From assembly GCF_900142535.1 (NCBI RefSeq), contig NZ_FRBE01000002.1, positions 62,001-126,000 on the forward strand: a stretch of DNA of 64,000 nt, read 5' to 3'. Made by a program: the position numbers and the translations under genes. Source of the stretch: Fibrobacter sp. UWEL. GTDB lineage: Bacteria > Fibrobacterota > Fibrobacteria > Fibrobacterales > Fibrobacteraceae. The stretch's first letter is position 1. Each line of letters begins with the position of its first letter. The notes under the pieces were generated by a model. It did no database searches. It was not told the origin of the DNA and worked only from the letters and a program-made list of their open reading frames with translations. Positions 16,750 to 26,000 of the stretch are shown piece by piece.

Positions 16750-17387
16750 GCGGCTACCCCCTTATTCTGAGCGGCTGCGGCATCCTGTGCTGCGGCACGA
16801 GCGGTAGACTTGCCCTTGGCAAGCTTAGAACGTGCAACACCAGAAGTCTGCTGGTCACCCAGGAAGATGTTAATCTTACGGATGTTATCCTTGGCTTCGG
16901 GAATCTTGACCTTTTCGAAAAGATTCACACGCTGGCTGGTGGTACGGAGTTCCATGGAAAGCAATTCGTACTGCTTTTCGAGAACGCGGCGTTCCAGGCG
17001 CAGGGAGATAAGGCCCTGCAGACTACGGATACCGTCGTCCAGCCAAACCGGCGTAGTAAAGAAGTCAGGGATGGTCACATTAAAGTCTACCCCATCGAAT
17101 GTAGGAATGCGGACACCGGCGATGTTTCCTTCGCCCTGGCGCACTTCCTTCACCGACAGGTACTTAGACCAATCGATAGGTTCGGCATACAGCGAAATCC
17201 AGGAGGACATGCTCTTACGGAGTTTGTCTTCCTCCTCTCGCTTTGCCATCACCCTCTCCTGGAGCGTACGCATTTCCATCTGCAGCTGTTGCTTTTTCAG
17301 CAAGAGCGTCGGCAGATAGCGCTGGAAGCGCTTCAATGCGTCGCGTTCCGCCTTGAGGGCGTTTTTGGTTAACTTGACTTTAGCCAT
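16746..17387 (-). CDS. atpD: V-type ATP synthase subunit D (central stalk)
   Basis: A 213-residue central-shaft subunit, equivalent to F-type gamma. It is a long antiparallel helical pair: KNALKAERDALKRFQRYLPTLLLKKQQLQMEM at the N-terminus and LRTTSQRVNLFEKVKIPEAKDNIRKI near the C-terminus are the standard signature. The end is Ala-rich and probably disordered. It lies three bases after atpB and overlaps atpI, consistent with one transcript. No subunit F gene is present in the operon, although D normally partners F in the shaft. Confidence 0.95.
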   Translation of the reverse strand: MAKVKLTKNALKAERDALKRFQRYLPTLLLKKQQLQMEMRTLQERVMAKREEEDKLRKSMSSWISLYAEPIDWSKYLSVKEVRQGEGNIAGVRIPTFDGVDFNVTIPDFFTTPVWLDDGIRSLQGLISLRLERRVLEKQYELLSMELRTTSQRVNLFEKVKIPEAKDNIRKINIFLGDQQTSGVARSKLAKGKSTARAAAQDAAAAQNKGVAA

Positions 17388-17390
17388 GAA

Positions 17391-18692
17391 TTACCCCTTC
17401 TTGGGCCAATACTGACTAATCATCTTGGAAGGAATACCGGTTTCTTCGGGTTCGAAGCAATCAGCAAGGATTGTCCAGCCCAGATCCAGAGCCTGTTCCA
17501 GAGGAATGTTCACAGACAGGTCCATCATTTCCTTTTCGAAACGAGTACCGTACTTCAACAGCTTCTGGTCCCAAGTACTCATGTTGAAGCCCATAGACTG
17601 CTTTTCAAGAGTTTCCTTGAAGGAAGCATAGAGCTGGATCATGGTATTCATGATGGTACGATGGTCGCTACGGGTCTTACCGTTCACCTGCTGCTTCAAA
17701 CGAGACAGAGAACCGAACGGTTCGATACGGCCCTTACGGAGATAGAACTGACCTTCGGTAATGTAACCGGTGTTATCCGGAACCGGATGGGTCACGTCAT
17801 CGCCCGGCATGGTGGTAACAGCGAGGATGGTAATAGAACCTGCGTCGGTGAAGTCCACAGCCTTTTCGTAACGGCTAGCGAGAGAAGAGTAAAGATCGCC
17901 AGGATAACCACGGTTAGACGGAATCTGTTCCATGGTAATTGCAATTTCCTTCATGGCGTCAGCAAAGTTGGTCATGTCGGTGAGGAGCACCAGCACGTTC
18001 TTGCCTTCGGTTGCGAACTTTTCGGCAACAGCAAGAGAAGCATCCGGAACCAGCAAGCATTCCACAATGGGGTCAGATGCAGTGTGCATGAACATCACGG
18101 TACGGCTAAGAGCACCGTTCTTTTCCAGGTAATCCTTCAGGTACAGATAGTCATCGTGCTTCAGGCCCATACCGCCAAGAACGATCACGTCCACTTCTGC
18201 CTGCAGAGCAATACGGGCAAGCAGTTCGTTGTACGGTTCACCAGCGATAGAGAAGATCGGAAGCTTCTGGGACACCACGAGAGTGTTGAACACGTCAATC
18301 ATGGGGATACCGGTACGCACCATGGTCTTGGGAATCACGCGCTTTGCCGGGTTCACAGAAGGACCACCAATGGTAATGCGTTCGCCGTCTACTTCGGGAC
18401 CGTTGTCACGGGGCATGCCAGCACCGTTAAATACGCGGCCAAGGAGAGCTTCGGAATAAGGAACCTTCATAGGTTCGCCAAGGAAGCGAACTTCAGAGTC
18501 GGTAGAAACGCCACGGGCACCTGCGAAAACCTGCAGGTCAACCATGTCACCGTCAATACGGATCACACGGGCGAGAGAAGTACCGAAAGAGCTAGTAACC
18601 TGAGCCAGTTCCTGGTTAGCAACGCCTTCTGCTCTCAGGGAGATCACAGAACCAGCGATGCGTTCAATACGATGGTAAGCAACATTATGCAT
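17391..18692 (-). CDS. atpB: V-type ATP synthase subunit B
   Basis: A 433-residue non-catalytic subunit of the hexameric head. The N-terminal beta-barrel (residues 1-75) is followed by the nucleotide-binding-like domain, in which the P-loop is degenerate ([15 protein letters not shown]), as expected for [21 protein letters not shown] and [20 protein letters not shown] are family blocks, and the latter holds the arginine finger region. The gene starts eight bases inside the end of atpA. Confidence 0.97.
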   Translation of the reverse strand: MHNVAYHRIERIAGSVISLRAEGVANQELAQVTSSFGTSLARVIRIDGDMVDLQVFAGARGVSTDSEVRFLGEPMKVPYSEALLGRVFNGAGMPRDNGPEVDGERITIGGPSVNPAKRVIPKTMVRTGIPMIDVFNTLVVSQKLPIFSIAGEPYNELLARIALQAEVDVIVLGGMGLKHDDYLYLKDYLEKNGALSRTVMFMHTASDPIVECLLVPDASLAVAEKFATEGKNVLVLLTDMTNFADAMKEIAITMEQIPSNRGYPGDLYSSLASRYEKAVDFTDAGSITILAVTTMPGDDVTHPVPDNTGYITEGQFYLRKGRIEPFGSLSRLKQQVNGKTRSDHRTIMNTMIQLYASFKETLEKQSMGFNMSTWDQKLLKYGTRFEKEMMDLSVNIPLEQALDLGWTILADCFEPEETGIPSKMISQYWPKKG

Positions 18693-20442
18693 TGACAGTT
18701 ACCTCCTTCACGGAAGCAGTAATATTGGATTCGATGTCCTTGAATTCTGCAGAATCCATTGCCACACGGTTCCAGTCCTTAGTAGCCTGAGTCAGCTTCA
18801 GGAAGAAGGTACGTGCAATGTCCTTTTCTGCGAAAGTCATAGGAGTCTTCAAAATAGAGTAGACCTTGTCGAACACATACTTCTGACGGTCGCCGGTGCA
18901 GGCAGCGTCAATTTCGTGGTATGCGTCCTGCTGCAGGTAGACTGCATCAAGGTATTCAGACTTAAGATAGGTAATGAAGTCATCGATGGAGGTACCTTCT
19001 TCGCCCACCACCTTCATCATGTTGTTGACGTCAACGCCAGCAGCAAGAATCTTGCGAGCATCGGCAACCTTCTTCACATCGATAATGCCTTCGTACTTGG
19101 ACCAGGAATCCAGCGGGTGGATTGCCGGGAAGCGGCGCTGGTCGGAACGTTCACGGGAAAGGCCGAGGAATGCGCCCACCACCTTCAAGGTAGCCTGGGT
19201 CACCGGTTCTTCGAAGTTACCACCTGCAGGAGAAACGGAACCGCCGATGGTCACAGAACCAGTGGAACCATCCTTCAGGCGAACAACGCCACCGCGTTCG
19301 TAGAAGGCAGCAATCACAGATTCCAAGTAAGCCGGGAAGGCTTCTTCACCCGGAATTTCTTCCAGACGGCCAGACATTTCACGAAGAGCCTGTGCCCAAC
19401 GAGAAGTAGAGTCAGCAAGCAGCAACACGTTCAGACCCATCTGGCGATAGTATTCAGCCAGGGTCACGCCAGTGTAAACGGAAGCTTCACGAGCAGCCAC
19501 CGGCATGGAAGAAGTGTTACAAATAATCAAAGTACGTTCCATGAGGGACTTACCGGTACGGGGGTCAATCAACTCAGGGAATTCGCGAAGGGTTTCCACC
19601 ACTTCACCAGCACGTTCACCGCAAGCGGCCAGGATCACGATGTCCACGTCAGCATAACGGCTCATGAGCTGCTGCAGCACAGTCTTACCAGCACCGAAGG
19701 GGCCCGGAGTACAGAAGGTACCACCCTGCATCACAGGGAAGAAGGTATCCACAATGCGCTGCTGCATGGTCAAAGGCTTGGTGGGGCGAAGACGTTCTTC
19801 GAAAGCCTTGATAGGCATCTTCACCGGCCAGGTCTGGACCATCTTGATTTCAATCTTTTCGCCCTTTTCGTTCTTCACGACGGCAACAACGTCTTCCACG
19901 ACGTGTTCGCCAGCGGCAACGACGGATTCTACGGTCACCTTGCCGAGAACCTTGAAGGGAACCATGATGCGGTGAGTGAACACGCCTTCGGGTACGGTAC
20001 CGATGGTGTCACCAGCAACCAGCACATCACCCGGCTTAGCAACCGGAGTGAAAGCCCACTTGCGGTCACGGGGCAGAGCCGGCAGGTACTTACCGCGCTG
20101 CAGGAAGAAGCCGCACTGTTCGGCAAGTTCAGGCAGGGGGTTCTGCAGACCATCGAACACCTGAGTCAGAAGACCAGGTCCCAGTTCCACAGAAAGCAGT
20201 TCGCCAGTGAATTCGACTTCGTCGCCAGCCTTAAGGCCGGTGGTATCTTCGAACACCTGAAGTTCTGCATAATCGCCACGGATACGAATCACTTCGCTCT
20301 TCAGCGGGATAATTTCGGACTTGCCATCCTTAGTCTTGGAGGGCAACTTGGCGTAAGCCACTTCGTTCTGAGACACGGCGCTTTCGAACTTGACGCGAAT
20401 CAAGTTACCGTTGACGCCGATGATTTTTCCGATACTAGCCAT
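18685..20442 (-). CDS. atpA: V-type ATP synthase catalytic subunit A
   Basis: A 585-residue catalytic subunit. It has an N-terminal barrel, the long 'non-homologous' insert typical of V/A-type A subunits (about residues 110-200, [14 protein letters not shown]), and the Walker A loop [12 protein letters not shown]. The catalytic Glu region is [18 protein letters not shown], and [21 protein letters not shown] follows. The frame is open seven codons further, but ATG 20442 has GGAGGT about nine bases upstream, so it is the start. It overlaps nothing and begins 18 bp after the DUF2764 stop. Confidence 0.97.
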   Translation of the reverse strand: MASIGKIIGVNGNLIRVKFESAVSQNEVAYAKLPSKTKDGKSEIIPLKSEVIRIRGDYAELQVFEDTTGLKAGDEVEFTGELLSVELGPGLLTQVFDGLQNPLPELAEQCGFFLQRGKYLPALPRDRKWAFTPVAKPGDVLVAGDTIGTVPEGVFTHRIMVPFKVLGKVTVESVVAAGEHVVEDVVAVVKNEKGEKIEIKMVQTWPVKMPIKAFEERLRPTKPLTMQQRIVDTFFPVMQGGTFCTPGPFGAGKTVLQQLMSRYADVDIVILAACGERAGEVVETLREFPELIDPRTGKSLMERTLIICNTSSMPVAAREASVYTGVTLAEYYRQMGLNVLLLADSTSRWAQALREMSGRLEEIPGEEAFPAYLESVIAAFYERGGVVRLKDGSTGSVTIGGSVSPAGGNFEEPVTQATLKVVGAFLGLSRERSDQRRFPAIHPLDSWSKYEGIIDVKKVADARKILAAGVDVNNMMKVVGEEGTSIDDFITYLKSEYLDAVYLQQDAYHEIDAACTGDRQKYVFDKVYSILKTPMTFAEKDIARTFFLKLTQATKDWNRVAMDSAEFKDIESNITASVKEVTVNA

Positions 20443-20459
20443 TGAAAATGGACCTCCGG

Positions 20460-20996
20460 TCATTCCTGAACAAAGTCAGGATCGTTTGCATTAATAACGT
20501 TGAGAACAGCTGCGTCGCCGGCCTTTTCGGAAAGGCGGGCCCAACGCGCACAAATTTGGAGCTTGATTGCGTATGCGTATACGTGCTTGACGGTTTCCTC
20601 CCCCACACCTGCGAGGCAGTCCACCAGCCAGAAACGAGCCTTGTCCAGATCCTGCTCTTTTTCCATAGGATTGGACTTGGCAAACGCATCCTGAACCATC
20701 TTGGCGAAGTAGACGTCGTAACCGGCAAAGCTACGTTCGCTGAAACGAACATCGGGGCCCCATGCCTGAGCGCGGAGCCTGCCGGAAACGTTCTTCATCT
20801 GGATTTCGTGAGCCTGGTAGGCCTGCACGAACTCATCGTCAGAAGGTTCATCGTTAATCAAGGCGTTCAGAGCTTCGATTTCAGCCTGGTCCAGGGCGCC
20901 TTCACAACGGCTACGGAAATCATCCATAGTCAGGGGCGGCACGTCACCCAGGTTGATCATCGGCAATGAAGCCATTAAATAAGAAGGAGAACTCAT
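20460..20996 (-). CDS. DUF2764 protein of the V-ATPase operon
   Basis: A 178-residue soluble, mainly helical protein. The start SSPSYLMASLPMINLGDVPPLTMDDFRSRC and the middle 'W..y' helices match the DUF2764 family that sits between subunits E and A in Bacteroidetes, spirochaete and chlamydial V-ATPase operons. Its position is where subunit C or F would be, and neither is encoded here. It could therefore be a functional replacement for the C-type collar subunit, but this is inferred from gene order only. AAGGCG precedes the ATG. Confidence 0.8.
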   Translation of the reverse strand: MSSPSYLMASLPMINLGDVPPLTMDDFRSRCEGALDQAEIEALNALINDEPSDDEFVQAYQAHEIQMKNVSGRLRAQAWGPDVRFSERSFAGYDVYFAKMVQDAFAKSNPMEKEQDLDKARFWLVDCLAGVGEETVKHVYAYAIKLQICARWARLSEKAGDAAVLNVINANDPDFVQE

Positions 20997-21009
20997 TGAT
21001 TCGCCTTAA

Positions 21010-21612
21010 TTACTTAGCCTGTGCTGCAGCGTTAACAACCTTGGCCAGCTGCGGGCGGAGCAATGCAGAAAGAGCGTCTGCCATTGCCTTTTCGGTAAAT
21101 TCGTGGGTGACCTTGCCACCGTCCAGCTTGACGCGGAAGCCATACTTGACCCCCTTGTCGCTAGAAACTTCTACACCGTTGGAAAGCTGCTTTGCAAATT
21201 CGCCAGTGACGAAAGAGGCAAGCTTCTTGGCATCGTCTTCGCTGAAGTCTACTTCAACGTGGGCGGTGTAGCCCTTAGCCAAAGAAAGGAGCATTTCCTT
21301 GATGGTAGATTCGTCCAGGGACTTTTCCACCTGGAGGGAGAGCAGGTTAAGAATCATATCCTGAAGATTCTTGCCTACAGAGAGAAGAAGATCGCGTGCG
21401 GACTGTTCCAAAGTGCGTTCGCTACGTTCGGTAAATGCTTCTGCGTCCTTATCGGCCTTAGCAAGCTTTGCCTGAGCTTCAGCTTCGGCTGCCTTCACAA
21501 TTTCGGCTGCCTTTTCCTTAGCCTTGGCAATAATTGCCGCTGCATCGTTTTCGGCCTTGTCAACTGCATCTTTCTGGATGCGTTCCATAAGGTATTGCAA
21601 ATCTTCTGCCAT
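21010..21612 (-). CDS. atpE: V-type ATP synthase subunit E (peripheral stalk)
   Basis: A 200-residue stalk subunit. Residues 1-95 form a charged, Ala/Lys/Glu-rich helix (AAAIIAKAKEKAAEIVKAAE) expected to make a coiled coil with a partner stalk subunit. The C-terminal half is a mixed alpha/beta head-binding domain (VEVDFSEDDAKKLASF). It is the first gene of the operon, with GGAG eight bases upstream of ATG 21612 and an AT-rich leader. The partner (G/H-type) subunit is not recognisable here; the I subunit or another locus may supply it. Confidence 0.93.
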   Translation of the reverse strand: MAEDLQYLMERIQKDAVDKAENDAAAIIAKAKEKAAEIVKAAEAEAQAKLAKADKDAEAFTERSERTLEQSARDLLLSVGKNLQDMILNLLSLQVEKSLDESTIKEMLLSLAKGYTAHVEVDFSEDDAKKLASFVTGEFAKQLSNGVEVSSDKGVKYGFRVKLDGGKVTHEFTEKAMADALSALLRPQLAKVVNAAAQAK

Positions 21613-21752
21613 ATTATATCTCCAAATAAATCATTATCCCGATAAAAGCTCTTTCCATACGATTTCACACGGAAAAACGTCCGAAAGTAGCCTTTCAGAA
21701 AAAAGTTCGGTAAGAATATACAAGTAATTTTTGTAAAAAGGCGAGTTTTTCT

Positions 21753-21791
21753 TTAAAAAAAACAAAAAATCGGGATGAAAACCCCGATTTT
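21753..21791 (-). terminator. Terminator downstream of RNase H gene
   Basis: Minus strand AAATCGGG (21783-21790) pairs with CCCGATTT (21767-21774), followed by a T-rich tract. The rest of the 21613-21907 gap is AT-rich and would hold the V-ATPase promoter; a TATATTCT stretch at 21713-21720 is the only candidate box I see. Confidence 0.8.
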
Positions 21792-21907
21792 ACCGATGAA
21801 ATGTAAAGTCCTTAAGCTCTTTTTTACAAAGACTGGATAAAGTAAAGAAATCTTTTCAAATTCTTATAATTATATGTTATTGAAATCCAAGGAAAAGATG
21901 ATAAATC

Positions 21908-22501
21908 CTACTTTTTCATCCGATCCTTGCTCTTGGCAATGGCTTCCTTGGCCAATTTATCCACCAATTCGTTCCACTTGACCCCCGTATGGGCGGCAAC
22001 TTTCTCGAACTTTACTCGATGAAGGAAAGGCTGGGCCGCAGAAACGTATCGTTTGGCAATATTGCTCTTGGCCTGCCACTCTCCCTTCGCCCAGCGGGCG
22101 ATGCCTTCGTAGTCATGACAAATGACTCCATTCTTATCATTGGCGTCCAGCCACTTCATGGCCTGGTAGGAAGCCATAACCTCGCCATCAATGTTGCGGC
22201 TTTCGGCTTCAAAGGCAGTAATTCCAGACCCGCGGGCAATTTCTTCGTCATTTTCTGTCACGACAAAGCCCCAGCCGGAATAGGGAAAGCCAGGAGAAAA
22301 GGATCCGTCAACGAACACGCGGATTCCACCGGGAGCAGGGGCTGCCATGCCGGAAATCCAGGCTTCGGCTTCGGCCTTGGTGCCAAAGGACTTAAAAAGC
22401 ACGCCTTTCACGCCGTGAGTGAGTTTCTGGCACTCATCCCAGGTGGTTACGATCTTGCTTTCCGTAGGAGTCTTAATTGCGTAGAACTTTGATTTAGCCA
22501 T
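21908..22501 (-). CDS. rnhA: Ribonuclease H with N-terminal viroplasmin domain
   Basis: A 197-residue enzyme that cuts the RNA strand of RNA-DNA hybrids. Residues 1-50 are a caulimovirus-VI-like RNA/DNA hybrid-binding domain (FYAIKTPTESKIVTTWDEC, VKGVLFKSFGTKAEAEAWI), also found in eukaryotic RNase H1. The catalytic domain has D65 (VDGSFS), E107 (DGEVMA), D130 (CHDYEG), H171 (AAHTG) and D181 (NELVDKLA), all intact. There is no Shine-Dalgarno sequence: TAAATTTG ends four bases before the ATG, suggesting a leaderless mRNA. It is divergent from the gene at 22540. Confidence 0.93.
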   Translation of the reverse strand: MAKSKFYAIKTPTESKIVTTWDECQKLTHGVKGVLFKSFGTKAEAEAWISGMAAPAPGGIRVFVDGSFSPGFPYSGWGFVVTENDEEIARGSGITAFEAESRNIDGEVMASYQAMKWLDANDKNGVICHDYEGIARWAKGEWQAKSNIAKRYVSAAQPFLHRVKFEKVAAHTGVKWNELVDKLAKEAIAKSKDRMKK

Positions 22502-22505
22502 AAGA

Positions 22506-22513
22506 CAAATTTA
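22506..22513 (-). promoter_or_regulatory. Candidate -7 box of rnhA
   Basis: TAAATTTG on the minus strand, with TCTT between it and ATG 22501. It shares a 38-bp gap with the divergent box at 22527-22534. Confidence 0.55.
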
Positions 22514-22526
22514 GTTAAAGTTTAGT

Positions 22527-22534
22527 TATATTTC
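22527..22534 (+). promoter_or_regulatory. Candidate -7 box of gene at 22540
   Basis: TATATTTC followed by GGCCC and then the GTG start codon. It has the same arrangement as the mscS gene (TAAATTTA-GGCCC-GTG). Confidence 0.55.
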
Positions 22535-22539
22535 GGCCC

Positions 22540-23088
22540 GTGAAACCATCTCTTTATTTTGCAGACCGATTCCGTTACTTTTTCAAGCGATTCTACAGCG
22601 ACCTTAAGCTGTTTGAATGGTTTAAGGAACGTGCAGGCGAAGAATCCGATAGCATTTCCTATCCGGACATGGTGAAGGGATGTCCCAAGACTTTGATTTT
22701 CCTGTCCAAGGATGTTGAACATTCCTCCAGATTTCTGAAGGAACTGTCCAAGACTGTTACGCAGAATGCAAGGTTCTGTGTTCATGAAACCCTACAGACA
22801 ACCGTTGCATCCCATCAGGGACACGCCTTCTACTATAGCGATTCTGAATGCCGCTATGGCGAAACCGCCTTTGAAACTCTGGAAGAAAAGATCCGAGAGT
22901 ATGCACCGGAAATTTGCATCTACATTGGAGAGAACTTCCTCCCCCGCCTTTATCTGGCAAAGATCAGTGGCGCAAAATGTCGAATCGGCTTTAGATGCGA
23001 AGATGTTTATCCATTCCTGAATATCAGCCTGCAGCATGACAAATCCACCGAAGCCGCATTGCTCAACCAGTATTTCGAGGTGAAGTAA
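22540..23088 (+). CDS. Unknown protein, possibly DUF6913/glycosyltransferase-9-like
   Basis: A 182-residue soluble protein with GTG start. Features are FADRFRYFFKRFYSDLKLFEWFK at the N-terminus, an alpha/beta region (KTLIFLSKD, EICIYIGENFLP) and the C-terminal block AKCRIGFRCEDVYPFLNISL. The last block resembles both 'RIGF' segments of GT9 heptosyltransferases and the end of short Bacteroidetes DUF6913 proteins. Neither identification is firm. The stop overlaps the start of the PHP gene (TAATG), so the two are coupled. A leaderless-type promoter lies directly before the GTG. Confidence 0.6.
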   Translation: MKPSLYFADRFRYFFKRFYSDLKLFEWFKERAGEESDSISYPDMVKGCPKTLIFLSKDVEHSSRFLKELSKTVTQNARFCVHETLQTTVASHQGHAFYYSDSECRYGETAFETLEEKIREYAPEICIYIGENFLPRLYLAKISGAKCRIGFRCEDVYPFLNISLQHDKSTEAALLNQYFEVK

Positions 23089-23957
23089 TGCAGAAGGGCT
23101 TTTCTACCATCATTACGGAAAACGGCGGTTATGCGGATCTTCATCTGCATACCAAGCTTTCTGATGGTAGCCTGGACGTAGAAGAACTGCTGACCCTAAG
23201 CAAGCGCAAGGGACTCCGCTGCATTTCCATTACGGACCACGACAATCTGGATTCCTACAACCTGGCGATCGAACCCGCAAAGGCAATTGGTCTTGAGATT
23301 ATCCCGGGTATCGAGATTTCTTCCGTATGGCAGGGAAAAGACATCCATATTCTGGGTTACTACTGTGACCCCACCAACTTGGCCCTGAACATGGAACTTC
23401 AGGATTTCGCCAAGCAGAGAATTACCCGAGCCAAGGCCATCATCAAGAAGTTGAACGCTCTTGGAATTGACATTACCTACGAAAAGGTCTTGAGCTACTG
23501 CAAGGGAAAGGTTATCGGACGCCCTCATATTGCCATGTCCCTAGTGGATGAGGAATATATCGGAAGTTTCTCCGAGGCATTTACCAAGTATCTGGGCGAC
23601 GGCTGTGTGGCCTTCGTCGAGAAGAAGGGCCTTAACCCCCAGCAGACCATCCGCCTCATTGAAAATGCAGGTGGCATTGCGGTGCTCGCCCACCCCTACA
23701 AGTCCGGCGTCAGTGACGAATTCATCGAACAGATGGTGGAATGGGGCGTTCAGGGAATGGAAGTGTACTGCCCCTCCCAGAAGGGTGCGGTGGGACGTAA
23801 GTACAAGGAAATGGCCCAACATTTTGGCCTGGTAGGAACCGGCGGATCCGACTTCCATACGGAAAGCGGTACTTATCCGCCGAACTGCACCAAGATGCCT
23901 TATACCGTAGTCCAAGCCCTCAGGGAACGTCGTGAAAAGTTCCGTGCCGAATGGTAA
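23088..23957 (+). CDS. PHP-domain phosphoesterase (TrpH/RNase AM-like)
   Basis: A 289-residue enzyme of the polymerase-and-histidinol-phosphatase superfamily. Metal-binding motifs are intact: DLHLHTKLSD, ITDHDN, a central E in PGIEIS, HILGYY, AHPYKSG, and the closing GGSDFH. The order and length match the YciV/TrpH group, which in E. coli is a 5'-3' exonuclease for small RNA and nucleotide fragments. The start codon overlaps the stop of the preceding gene by one base. The exact substrate cannot be read from sequence. Confidence 0.88.
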   Translation: MQKGFSTIITENGGYADLHLHTKLSDGSLDVEELLTLSKRKGLRCISITDHDNLDSYNLAIEPAKAIGLEIIPGIEISSVWQGKDIHILGYYCDPTNLALNMELQDFAKQRITRAKAIIKKLNALGIDITYEKVLSYCKGKVIGRPHIAMSLVDEEYIGSFSEAFTKYLGDGCVAFVEKKGLNPQQTIRLIENAGGIAVLAHPYKSGVSDEFIEQMVEWGVQGMEVYCPSQKGAVGRKYKEMAQHFGLVGTGGSDFHTESGTYPPNCTKMPYTVVQALRERREKFRAEW

Positions 23958-23963
23958 TGACTG

Positions 23964-26000
23964 ATGGTTGGTCGTCTCCAACAGATTTTAACCCTCAAGT
24001 GCCTGCTCCTGCTGGTGCTGTTTCTTGCGGGTCTTACTCAGGCTGAAGTCCTCCATCAGGGAAAGGATACCCGCCCCACGCCTCAGGATTCTGTATTCCA
24101 GACACCTTGGGGAATTGACCCGGCCCCTCGTGAGACCGACGCCGGTCGTTGGGTCCTGCCCCTTCGGGAAGTGATGCAGCGGACTTATGATGTTTCCGGC
24201 CAGAAGTCGGAATGGGTTCTGGGAACCTCCATCCTGGGAAATCCGGAACTGGACGCAAGCTCCATGGGGATGGCGTCCCTTACCAAGCGCTATCCCAGCA
24301 AGTTGGCCGGACTTTACACCACCCGCTTAAGTTATGACGGATCCACCCTGAACTTGAATGGAGACAACGGAATCCTCCTGGAAGAGCCCAAGGGCATTGC
24401 CGTAGACACTCCCATTACTGACTTAGACTGGGAGCGGCCTGCCTTTAGTGGAAACGCTCTTCACCTGGATTTCAGGCGCTTGATTACAGATTCCGTAACA
24501 CTGGACCTGGGACTTTCCGCCCACTCCAACGTGGATTCCAAGGAATACAGCTACACCAACGTGACCCACTCTCCCTATTTTGCCCTAGGTCGCGACTCCA
24601 GCCAGATTCCCTTTGGCGGACGAAACATCGCCATGAACAGCATGCATATCCAGCCCACCCTGACCTGGCGTTTTGGATACGGCAAGGCTTTTGCCAAGGT
24701 GAACTATTTCAGTCTAGAAAACGCAGACAACACCAACCACAAGGTGCTGTTGGATACCTTGGACAAGTCCATCAGAACGTTCCAGGCAGATCCCTACACC
24801 ATTGACATCAAGGCAATGACCTACGGCGCTGGCGTGGAGTTCTACCCCATCAAGGGGCTCACCATCTCCACGGACATTACCTACGGGGAACACGAAATTG
24901 AGGAAGACTCCCTTGCAAGGATCGGCTTTGGCGTTAACGAGTATACCGACACTCTGGGATACCTTCACAGGGACACCTCCTTCTACGACACAGTAAAGAC
25001 CATCAACTACCAGACCATCTATGGAAACGCAGGCATTTCCTACCAGAGCCTTTTGAACCCCGCCCTGAAGTTTAGTTACGAGTTTTTAAACGGCTATAGT
25101 GACGGAAGCCAGGTTGAAACCGTGACCTACATGCAGGACCGCGAACTTGGCTACCTGGAATTGTCGGATACTTTAGGGGGCTGGATCATGTTCCGAACCC
25201 AGACAGGTATGCAGAGAAATAGTTCCCTGCGAGACAGTGTGGATTTCGCCAAGGCCTATTCTGCAGATGTACTGGCCCTCCTCCCCTTCCACCTGCGTTT
25301 GAACGGAAGCTATAGGCACGACAATCGTTTCCCCGACATGGCACAACTGAAGTTTAACGAAACGGGCCGTCTGGCTTTTGCTAACCAGGATTTGAAATAT
25401 GAAGAACGGGATCGAATGGCTCTGAATGCTGGCTGGCAGATGCGCGATGTATTCTACGGGCTGGGACTGCGTTATGAAAACGTGGACAACCTGATGAAGC
25501 CCGCCTGGGTGAAAGACGGAGCAGTAGATTCCACCAGCAATCTGAGCGATGTATACCGCTGGGAAAATATCAGCCACGTTACCTCCCTGGACTGGATCCT
25601 GCAGGTGGGCTTCAGACTGGGCAACTGGAAGTTCTATCTGGAACGTGGAGAAACGCTGGACAGAAACCGCATCCTTCTGGATACGCCTCGACTTTACTAC
25701 AAGGGAAGCATTCACTGGCAGAACCGTTTTGTCCAGGATCGTCTGGGCGTCAGTGTCCGTGTGGACTGGCAATGGTTTGGCGACCGCTATGACTGCACCA
25801 TTAACGAGAACGGCAAGCCCGAGCTGGAATACATGAAGAAGTATCTGGCTCTGGACTTTGAAGCCCGCATGCAGATTCTTTCCTTTGAACTTTACAGCAG
25901 AATCGAGAACTTCAACCACAGTATTTATATGCCGGAATCCGGCTATACTCCTGAAGGTCTGCGAATCGCTTATGGTATCGTATGGACCTTCGGAAACTAG
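23964..26000 (+). CDS. Large outer-membrane beta-barrel protein
   Basis: A 678-residue protein with a signal peptide (hydrophobic LKCLLLLVLFLAGLTQA, cut before EVLHQG). From about residue 100 onward the protein is a run of alternating strands with aromatic girdles (LHLDFRRLITDSVTLDLGL, FYLERGETLDRNRILL, VWTF). It looks like a TonB-receptor or porin barrel, but no recognisable plug domain and no TonB box are seen in the short N-terminus. The C-terminus is VWTFGN. It begins six bases after the PHP gene and overlaps the glutaminyl cyclase gene. The transported or bound substrate is unknown. Confidence 0.75.
   Translation: MVGRLQQILTLKCLLLLVLFLAGLTQAEVLHQGKDTRPTPQDSVFQTPWGIDPAPRETDAGRWVLPLREVMQRTYDVSGQKSEWVLGTSILGNPELDASSMGMASLTKRYPSKLAGLYTTRLSYDGSTLNLNGDNGILLEEPKGIAVDTPITDLDWERPAFSGNALHLDFRRLITDSVTLDLGLSAHSNVDSKEYSYTNVTHSPYFALGRDSSQIPFGGRNIAMNSMHIQPTLTWRFGYGKAFAKVNYFSLENADNTNHKVLLDTLDKSIRTFQADPYTIDIKAMTYGAGVEFYPIKGLTISTDITYGEHEIEEDSLARIGFGVNEYTDTLGYLHRDTSFYDTVKTINYQTIYGNAGISYQSLLNPALKFSYEFLNGYSDGSQVETVTYMQDRELGYLELSDTLGGWIMFRTQTGMQRNSSLRDSVDFAKAYSADVLALLPFHLRLNGSYRHDNRFPDMAQLKFNETGRLAFANQDLKYEERDRMALNAGWQMRDVFYGLGLRYENVDNLMKPAWVKDGAVDSTSNLSDVYRWENISHVTSLDWILQVGFRLGNWKFYLERGETLDRNRILLDTPRLYYKGSIHWQNRFVQDRLGVSVRVDWQWFGDRYDCTINENGKPELEYMKKYLALDFEARMQILSFELYSRIENFNHSIYMPESGYTPEGLRIAYGIVWTFGN

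Noticed and set aside
18916-20445. Long plus-strand frame opposite V-ATPase subunit A (509 codons)
   Set aside because: Antisense to atpA with all catalytic motifs on the other strand; a shadow.
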